Below are positions 56,289 to 64,000 of a stretch of DNA of 64,000 nucleotides, piece by piece. Each line of letters opens with the position of its first letter. Position 1 is the first letter of the stretch. The stretch comes from Lineus longissimus. Taxonomy: Eukaryota; Nemertea; Pilidiophora; Heteronemertea; Lineidae. Position numbers and translations under genes: made by a program. The notes under the pieces are model-generated. The model had not been told where the DNA came from and made no database searches. It worked only from the letters and a program-made list of their open reading frames with translations. Location of the stretch: contig NC_088316.1 of assembly GCF_910592395.1 (NCBI RefSeq), positions 8,928,001-8,992,000 on the forward strand. The letters run 5' to 3'.

Positions 56289-56466
56289 CTGTACCTTTTT
56301 TACCTAGTCCCCATTTTTCTTGTACCTTTTTTACCGATACCTTTTTTTCCTGTACCTTTTTTACCGATACCTTTTTTCCTGTACCTTTTTACCGATACCT
56401 TTTTTACTTGTACCTTTTTTTCCTGTACCTTTTTTACCGTACCTTTTTTACCTGTACCTTTTTTAC
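56289..56466. repeat. MULE right TIR (15-bp tandem array)
   Basis: Inverted copy of the left arm, with the inner boundary segment CCTAGTCCCCATTTTTC at about 56303-56320. Confidence 0.9.
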
Positions 56467-56787
56467 TGGATAACGGTCTCAGAATAGGCCCAAACAATGG
56501 GTGGGGAACAAAAGACATGATGACGTAGATAGCCACAACAAACTTAGTGTGAAGCCGTCTATTATCAGTTGACAAGATAGTCATCAGTTTCTATATGAAT
56601 GGATTACAATTACAACTAGATTGAGAAATCTGCTTAACAGCAAATTAAATGGGCCCCCGAGTATTGGATGGAGGGAGCATTGGGTTATCCTAGCGATAGT
56701 AAACTGTTGTATGGATTACATTATCCTAGCCAGAGAATGAGGGTGGAGACAGTTCTTGGTAAGTATAGTTCAGAGTGCATCACTCAC

Positions 56788-56980
56788 TGGGTGAGGTAAA
56801 GTCTTGGGTTTGAAAGTGTTGGGGAAAGTGTTTGAGGCTTGTTTCTGTTAAAAACATTGTTGACACCATTCTCAGTTGCTGCTTTGCTGATCTTGGACAG
56901 TGTTTTATCAGTTCAGCTACTGAGGTAGGCCTAAAACACTTTCTCCAACACTTTGAAAACAGAAGACTTGATGTTACCCA
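56788..56980. mobile_element. Palindromic MITE, 193 bp
   Basis: Left TGGGTGAGGTAAAGTCTT..TTGAAAGTGTTGGGGAAAGT and right the imperfect complement ACTTTCTCCAACACTTTGAA..AAGACTTGATGTTACCCA. Arms about 55 bp. Confidence 0.7.
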
Positions 56981-58086
56981 TTGTCTGTGTAAGGGGTGGG
57001 TCTGTAAAAAGACATGTTTGAGATGAAATTGAAATAGCATTGAGAATTAAAGATGCTTTCCCAATGCTTGACTGGTCCGGCAAGAGGCATTGCCAGGAAA
57101 ACGTGACGTCATTTTCGCCATTCTTCTTACCGCACGCCCTCCCTCTCCGTAAAACTTGCAGACATGGTGTGAAGTGGGAGGGCGCACAATGGGAACCACA
57201 CTGCCGCGATGTTAATAGTTTCTATTTATAGAATTCAGCGGCAGAGATTTTAATCACGGAAAAAGTAGATTAACTCGGCTAATCTCAATGGATTTTACCC
57301 AGGAATGTTTTCAAGGCGAGAGAAACATCTGATTTAAGTACTGCGCTTATTAGATTTCATGTTCATGCCGAAGATTGGCCTAAAACGTGGACGAAAAGAG
57401 TGCATTATCGAGTGTTGGAGAGGTCACGTGATTGGACGAGAAACCTGAGCGAAAACAATACTAACTCCAGCTCCCAGAGAGGGAGGAGCTGGAGTCATAA
57501 AAACGCATCTAAAGCATCGAAATATTCTGAGTTTTGAAAAATCGTTTTGCGATAGTCCATGAATCGAATTGGGTTTCTTTATAATACCTCCATCGTCCCA
57601 TCGCTCGACCAACTCCTGAGAATAATGACGTCATTATGACGGGGCGGAGCTTATGCTAATGTATCAGCGTCTCGCCTCTGCGCATGTCACAGCGCATGTC
57701 AGATTGAATCGCGACTTCGGCATGTTGGGAGAAGACGATCAGACGAATCTCAGCGGCATAAAAGCGTCAATAACATCAAAATGAGCCGAAATTTTGAAAA
57801 GTCTTTAGTGACGTCCCTTGGATGGGGGTATGCTTGGTGGGTTTGGGGTGAAAGATTTTTGGTTTGTTCAGCTGTTTCAGAGAACACTCACACTAAAGTT
57901 TGGTAACAGATAGAATGCAGAATTCCAGCAATATCAATATGGTCCCCAGACTGTGTGGTCTGGGGCCCATAATGACTCAATGCGTTCCCAAGATCATTAT
58001 TTACTTACGGGCATTGTTGGATGGATCAGAGGACTGGAAATCATAGAACATTCATTGCTGTCCAAAAGCTAATGAACTACCGATAT
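56981..58086. other. Anonymous sequence
   Basis: No gene or repeat recognised. Contains two stretches with shared ATAAAA(A/G)CG(C/T) and GAAATATTC/GAAATTTTG words near 57490 and 57760, probably an old duplication. Confidence 0.35.
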
Positions 58087-58589
58087 CAATACTACAATCA
58101 AGATGTACAGACCGGGGGGCTGGCAGTACGTACCCATAAGTCTTTGCGGTAGTCTCGCGCGTACCGGATATAACCCATCAAGCTTTTCTCCTGCAGAGAA
58201 ATACTGCGTTGCGCTCAAGTGCCTTAAAAGGCTGTGAACAAAATTAACGTTCGACCAATGAGAAAGCCACATTACCCTGCATACGAGGTTGGACGCGTGA
58301 TCACTTAGTGACAAGTAAAAATAGAATCAGACCACATGTTTCTTTATGTCAGAATGCTGCCGTTTGCGCTGTAGTACACGTGTGTTGTCCAAATTTTCGA
58401 TTTCAAGCAAGTTTAAGGCCAACCTCGTGTCCACCAGACTAATGCATAATTGGCAGTTGAGCGCAACGCAGTATTTCTCTGAAGGAGAAAAGCTTGATAG
58501 GTTATATCCGGTACGCGCGAGACTACCGCAAAGACTTATGGGTACGTACTGCCAGCTCCCCCGGTCTGTACATCTTGATTGTCGTATAG
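58087..58589. mobile_element. Foldback element, unit 1 of a tandem pair
   Basis: Arms of about 125 bp: ACTACAATCAAGATGTACAG..GCGTTGCGCTCAA and the complement TTGAGCGCAACGCAG..CTGTACATCTTGATTGT, with a central part of about 250 bp. The right terminus is diverged (CGTATAG in place of AGTATTG). Confidence 0.88.
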
Positions 58590-58604
58590 TTTCAGTGTCT
58601 GAAT

Positions 58605-59108
58605 CAATACTACAATCAAGATGTACAGACCGGGGGAGCTGGCGGTACGTACTCATAAGTCTTTGCGGTAGTCTCGCGCGTACCGGATATAACCCATCAA
58701 GCTTTTCTCCTTCAGAGAAATACTGCGTTGCGCTCAAGTGCCTTAAAAGGCTGTGAACAAAATTAACGTTCGACCAATGAGAAAGCCACATTACCCTGCA
58801 TACGAGGTTGGACGCGTGATCACTTAGTGACAAGTAAAAATAGAATCAGACCACATGTTTCTATATGTCAGAATGCTGCCGTTTGCACTGTAGTACACGT
58901 GTGTTGTCCAAATTTTCGATTTCAAGCAAGTTTAAGGCCAACCTCGTGTCCACCAGACTATTGCATAATTGGCAGTTGAGCGCAACGCAGTATTTCTCTG
59001 AAGGAGAAAAGCTTGATAGGTTATATCCGGTACGCGCGAGACTACCGCAAAGACTTATGGGTACGTACCGCCAGCTCCCCCGGTCTGTACATCTTGATTG
59101 TAGTATTG
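58605..59108. mobile_element. Foldback element, unit 2 of a tandem pair
   Basis: Almost identical to unit 1 and in the same orientation. Ends CAATACTACAATCAAG and CTTGATTGTAGTATTG are a perfect inverted pair. Apparent 80-170-residue ORFs across both units come from the long arms. Confidence 0.9.
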
Positions 59109-59347
59109 GTCTCTGTGTGTATCACATTGTGTGGTCCATTGTTATGCTCTGTGTACATTTCGTGTACATTACACCGCTACGGTTTTATACTTGTTTACGT
59201 TTCAAAACTCCATCTAAAACATATTTTCTTCCTCACCAAATCCTTTATTACGCCCAGATGATGTACTTGCAGTCACTCACCTCATATTCTTGCTATGCAA
59301 ATCATGATATGATCGAAAGTTTGATGAAGAAATCAGAGATTTGATAG

Positions 59348-61836
59348 GGTAGGTGATAAAGTATGGAATTAGTGAAACCTTGGAAACACTGATAAACCTT
59401 GGAAACACTCCTTAAAATGCATAAAAACATGAAATAATGCCATTCGAACCTAACGTGGTTACGAATCAACATTTGGAGCTTATTCTTACATGATCAGATC
59501 GGAATTTTATGGTAATTTAGAAATCTGTCGCATATCCGATTCAATAGTCTATATTTTAGAACAACCCAGTTGTACCTCGCCTCCAGTGTACAGTACTGAT
59601 CTCCCAAATATGGGAAGACACGCCCACCACACACCCATAATATGGACCAATAGCGCTCCGCTTATAAATACGCCACCACCACGCGGGGCCTATTTGAACT
59701 ACGGATCGGTCTGTTCATACAGGGTGATACAGAGAAAATTGGGGGCCTGTCATGCATTATGCATGGATAAGGTTGACCACTATGTCTACGCCTAATTGTC
59801 TATGATTGACTGATATTTTATAACAAACGATGAATAAAAGAAGCCTAGTCATGTATGTTTATTACCGAAGTTTGCGGATGAAAATTTCCTTCGCCGTGAG
59901 CGATTTCTTACATCTTCCAGTACGCATCGAGGGATGCAGAGATCTTTGTGACGTCACCAGTTCTAAGCGGTTTTTTTATTCACGTGTGTGTTTGTCCTAT
60001 GATCTCGTGCATCTAGTACCGAGCATAATACTTTATCGTCTATGGAATACAAAACAATCATAAAAACTAATTTTTGCTTCCATTGAAGAGAAATAAAATA
60101 TTTTAACGACCACAGCGCATTGCCAATTGATGACGTCATCCTCCACATTAAAAATGTTGGCTTAAGGAATTGAACCCGAGGCGGAGGACCTTGGTTGAGT
60201 TACCAAGACACTCGAGGGTGGAGCTAAAATACAGTCAATACGAAATTTTAGCTCCACCCGAGAGTGTCTTGGTAACTCAACCAAGGTCCGAAGCCGAGGG
60301 TTCAATTTCTATTCTAAAATACCTCAAACTTAAAAAGATAGGCCACGAAAATAACTTGAATATGTGCGAATTTGGCAAATTCCATCCATCGCCGGCCCGC
60401 GAAATTTTTTTCTGCAGGATACTTCTGCCATAGTGTACATCTGACAGCCAATCAGAATTCAAGGCAAGCACGTGTCTTTGTTGACATCATCTTTCCACAT
60501 GGCGCAATAATGTCAACAATGCCACGTGTTCTGATAATCTTGGAAAGAACAAGTAAGCAAATGGTTAGAGGAGTATATTAGCTAAAATATATTTATTTGC
60601 AGTATCTTAACATGTATTTTCATTGTCGAGTGGACTGTATTTATTGGACTTGTCTGTTAAGGCGCACTGTGCTCGGCAAAATAGCCGAGGTTGAATGTTT
60701 ATCTGTCAACCGTGTAACTAGTTCTGCTGTATATGCATAGGTGGCGCCACCATTCAATTTTATTTTGTTTGCTTGTCAAAATGTGTTTTATACAATGGCC
60801 CTTCAACAATGTTCAAACTACCAAAATAGGCCTGATACCTTCAACAGCAGACATCGGATACACTGTCCCTTTAATAATTATCAACATTGGCAACACTGTC
60901 AGTGTCACTGCCCCTTAAAATTTCACAAATCAATGCATGCACTGCAATGTAGGATCAGATCAGCTGATGCCTCTTTTGTACGCATAATATCATCAATTTT
61001 ACAATGAATCTGTGCAATTCATTCCTAAACACTACGACACAAACCTTGAGTTGAGCATACTTGGGGTCAGACAATTATTGTCACATTCACAGTTGAAGTG
61101 GCACTCGGCATGCGACTCGGTATCGTCCATTGTATTTGCATTATCATGCATAAATAAACAGTGTGACGTCAAAGATCGCGCCAATTGTGATTGGCTGTCA
61201 GATGTACACTGTGGCAGAAGTATCCTGCAGAAAAAAATTTCGCCGCCGGCCCGGCCGGAGCGCCGGTAGCGCCGTTGTTTACATTATGTTAGCGCGCATA
61301 GGAAGTCCGCATCGGCTCGCTCAAGTGATGCTAAAATCCGCGCAAATGGGCTATTTGGAGCGTTTTTCTCGGCAAATATGTGTAGTGCTCATTAAAAAAC
61401 TTAGGGTGGTTGATGCTTCCTTGACTGATTTGTGTTTGAAGCAGTGTTTTGAGAGCCTCAAACTTCTGAAGTGAAGTGAAATTCCTTTGACGTGACGTGT
61501 GCATGGTTTCCACATTTTAGTGCAACCCGAGGGAACTTTGGTAGAGCATCTTGGTTGCGTGTCCAAAACACTCCGCTCTCAGAACGAGGCTTATGCATTT
61601 TCCATTTAAAAGTTGACTTTACGGTACCAAGGTATTTTAGAATTCTGAACTAACTGGCTAATTGCTATCAATAAAGTCAGCTGGGACGAGACTGTCAGTT
61701 GGGAGGGTATAAATCGTGGAAGGAACGCACCCGATTTCCCGCGCTATTTGCACAGTGATTCCATGGTTTACATTGAATATTACAAGGTTTATCAGTGTTT
61801 CCAAGGTTTCACTAATTCCATACTTTATCAACTACC
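59348..61836. mobile_element. 2.5 kb TIR element with 9-bp target duplication
   Basis: Ends GGTAGGTGATAAAGTATGGA and, inverted, GGTAGTTGATAAAGTATGGA; 53 of 54 bp agree through ..ACTGATAAACCTTG. ATTTGATAG flanks both sides (59339-59347 and 61837-61845). A 9-bp duplication is the mark of Mutator-like elements; no transposase is encoded, so this is a non-autonomous copy. It contains foldback F3. Confidence 0.9.
60167..60307. mobile_element. Foldback element F3
   Basis: Arms of about 60 bp: GAATTGAACCC..ACCTTGGTTGAGTTACCAAG..GGTGGAGCTAAAAT and its complement, loop about 13 bp (60231-60243). Closest arm identity of the three F elements. Flank TTTCTATTCTAAAA matches F1. Confidence 0.85.
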
Positions 61837-61845
61837 ATTTGATAG

Positions 61846-63384
61846 GACACTTTTGACGCGCCGTCGGACTCTTCTCCGCGCGCCTGGATGACAGTTCTTT
61901 CGGACAATCCACCGTATATCGATTGAAATAACGTCAAGCCTACGCATACGAACTCTTTCATGTTTTAAGACTTTGTAGTCAGAGATATTGTTGAGACAAT
62001 GGTGTACGTCTTTTTCGGGTTATGACTCATCTATGATACTATTTTTATCAAGTTTTACGGGTCACGCCTTCTACGGCCTGTGATCCGCGTCAAATCACTT
62101 TACGTTGACAACGACGTACACTTTCGGTCTGAACATCGTCCCTCAGTCATTCTTTAATATTTCCTAAACCGTACATCAAAATCTCACTATATCCTGAATA
62201 CGAATTCTTATTTATGTCAATTACCAGTAGATGTAACCATTTTAGGGTTATGTGCTTTGAGTTTAAGACATTTAATGACAAAGCTAGATGAAGTGCGATT
62301 CGGCCGTCTTATTCTACTGACGTAATACCTTAGACGCTCGAGCTTCCAGTGTCCGACACCTGTTTTAGAAGTTAAAATATGTAAGATTTAGACATATAAC
62401 CATTATCAAAATTTGTATATGATCTTGAGAATCATTAGAAAGATTTGGATGGGTTCGATTGAAGGTTATATGTTTCGTTATAGAGTTATCGAGGCGATCG
62501 TATCGGTATAAATTGAGAATGCGGCGTCACATCCATTTCCATTACGCACGGCGGCGTCATTTCCTAGATGCCCTGTGTTTAGTTCAAAAGTACTCAAAAC
62601 TCTTCCATTAAAAAGCCATGGAAGTTTTTCCTATCTTTTCTTCTAACAATATTGGATCAATTCCATGTTTCAGTTTTCTGGTTATTAGAACCGCATGCTT
62701 GCCGTTTCGAATTATATTCGGCATTCCCTCTCAAAAATTGACTAAATTTCGGGTCACGTGACGTGATTCTAGCCTCTTGATTGGATGTGGCGTGACGTCG
62801 TGAAGCTATAAATGACGTAAAATGTTGTTATGTAATCACTCTTGACTTGTGTCTCAAGCCGAAAGGTTGGTACTCCCGCTCCCGGCGGGCTCCGCCCCGT
62901 CGGGACGCCGCTGGTCTAGTTGACAAGGGTCGTGATTATACTAATAATATAGAGTTCAACTTTAAATGGCATCGGGCCACCCATGGCTTATACTAAATAT
63001 GAAAGCAAATATATGAAACGACAGTTAGGTTATGTTACCAGGTTACAGGAATTTATTGCTGAGCAAGGTTATGAGCATGATCGATGTAAAATACCTTATG
63101 AGACAGAAAGATGAAAAGAAATCTACGTTTTCGTTAAATTGATGACTTTGTTGGCCATTTATACCTACCCACAGACTTTGTAGCGGCGCCCTTCGGATAA
63201 CGTACGTTGGGATCATCTATAGAGTACTCGGGTTATCCTATTCATATATTAGACTTGTCAAGACAAGTCTTTTACCAGGTTGTGACAATGATCAAGTGTG
63301 ACACTCTATGGATGGTGCTATATCTCAGAAGCATCCGGTACGACACCGAGTCAACCAGTAGGAAAATCGCTACAGCAGTTTGAG
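61846..63384. other. Anonymous sequence with a GC-rich hairpin
   Basis: Nothing coding. At 62880-62905 TCCCGGCGGG-CTCCGC-CCCGTCGGGA forms a 10-bp stem in otherwise AT-rich DNA. Confidence 0.45.
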
Positions 63385-63690
63385 CGTACTGTGACATGTT
63401 TCGTAACTGCTAGGGCTATGGGCTTGAAACTTTGTACACAAGACCCCCTTGGTCAGGTTACCTCTGACACTGAATTTTGGTCTGATCTGTTTCTCGACTT
63501 GGACACCAGGGGGCAAAAAGTGAAAACCTAGAAAGTGTGATATCTCACTCATAAGTGATTCGTATTCGATAAAGTTGTTATGGTTGATACTCCAAGCAAG
63601 GATACATTACATATTATACAGGTTTTTGATTTGACGTACTTTTCAAGGTCAAAGAGGTCAAATGCCAAAGTATCAGTTGCAGCAGGAACT
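63385..63690 (+). mobile_element. Family A repeat, copy A8 (fragment)
   Basis: Conserved block from GACATGTTTCGTAACTGCTA through CACCAGGGGGCAAAAAGTGA to AAGGTCAAAGAGGTCAAATG; both ends missing. The last 300 bp of the window show nothing recognisable. Confidence 0.7.
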
Positions 63691-64000
63691 AGTCTAATCC
63701 AGAACCTGTGTAATCCATTTGTGGTTGTGTAATGCACTTATGAAATAAATCCTTAATCCAATGTTTCCGTTTCTTCCATGCACCGACACTGCCTCAAGAA
63801 CATTTCCGCCTCAATTTTCTTAAGTCCTTCGCAGTGTTTTACTAAACAAATCATAGCCTGGAAAATCAAATTATAAAATTTCATCCATGATGTGAGGATA
63901 ATGCTTTACTTTGATAACAAATTAAGTGTATAATAAGAATGCAGTGGACAATCAAGTGACATGTATTCGTGTTTCCCAACAAAATCAGCCCAAATAACGA

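Larger units (their letters stand above)
52815..56466 (+). mobile_element. MULE (Mutator-like) transposon with tandem-repeat TIRs
   Basis: Inverted arms 52815-53011 and 56289-56466. Each arm is an array of about 12 degenerate 15-bp units (GGTACAGGTAAAAAA and variants) ending on the inner side with the shared unique segment AAAAATGGGGACTAGG. Unit order is nearly the same in both arms. Between them lies a FLYWCH-MULE transposase. The 9-bp target duplication expected for MULEs was not found next to the arms. Inserted 168 bp upstream of the first visible KDZ exon. Confidence 0.88.

Noticed and set aside
56289-59108. KDZ first exon on the minus strand beyond the MULE
   Set aside because: No minus-strand open segment with KDZ features and phase 1 donor could be identified by eye.
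58069-59344. ORFs of 80-168 codons with near-identical proteins on both strands
   Set aside because: They read the long inverted arms of the two foldback units; the protein exists on both strands only because of the palindrome.
60165-60310. tRNA-like B-box (GGTTCAATTTC) in foldback F3
   Set aside because: No A-box or cloverleaf at the right distance; the motif is part of the hairpin arm.

Overview
This window is invertebrate-type metazoan nuclear DNA. Genes are split by GT..AG introns, AATAAA signals are present, and non-coding sequence is AT-rich and packed with transposons. The mix seen (BEL/Pao, several non-LTR families, PIF/Harbinger, MULE with FLYWCH, a KDZ-like transposase, many TTAA MITEs, Helentron-like repeats) fits a marine invertebrate such as a lophotrochozoan or invertebrate deuterostome. 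The sequence alone does not fix the clade. No bacterial operons, rRNA, tRNA or CRISPR arrays were recognised.

Layout. 1-1.5 kb: decayed BEL/Pao gag-protease fragment (-). 2.0-2.3 kb: RT relic (-). 3.0-7.3 kb: nearly full-length but broken LINE (-). 8.35-19.35 kb: last three visible exons of an unrecognised host gene (+), with a 10.5 kb intron largely filled by repeats. 13.7-25.5 kb: Helentron-like family A copies, some head to tail. One of them is split by a 4.2 kb TIR element with a 6-bp target duplication, and that element itself contains a family B copy. 25.7-28.1 kb: foldback elements and TTAA MITEs. 28.1-31.4 kb: another family A copy followed by a satellite of about 140/152 bp monomers. 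32.8-42.3 kb: a 14-exon gene (+) for a protein with an HMG-box-like domain near the N terminus and a chromodomain at the C terminus. A PIF/Harbinger element sits 19 bp after one of its splice donors. 43.8-45.3 kb: 73-bp minisatellite split by a truncated LINE. 46.9-52.6 kb: intron-bearing KDZ-like transposase gene (-) whose second half of the catalytic core is not found. 52.8-56.5 kb: MULE/FLYWCH transposon whose terminal inverted repeats are themselves tandem arrays. 58.1-59.1 kb: direct pair of 500-bp foldback elements. 59.3-61.8 kb: 2.5 kb non-autonomous element with perfect 9-bp target duplication. 61.8-64 kb: mostly anonymous, with a partial family A copy.

How it fits together. Only two host-like transcription units are well supported: the unknown gene tail at 8-19 kb and the HMG-box-like/chromodomain gene at 33-42 kb. 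The rest is a record of layered insertions. The most interesting points are: (i) the HMG/chromodomain gene lying tail to tail with the KDZ-like gene, possibly a transposon plus accessory chromatin gene, or a capture; (ii) nuclear-receptor-type half-sites repeated in every family A copy; (iii) the nested insertion history at 20.6-25.5 kb; (iv) the MULE with tandem-repeat ends. Several genes carry single frameshifts, which could be true decay, allelic variation or assembly error.
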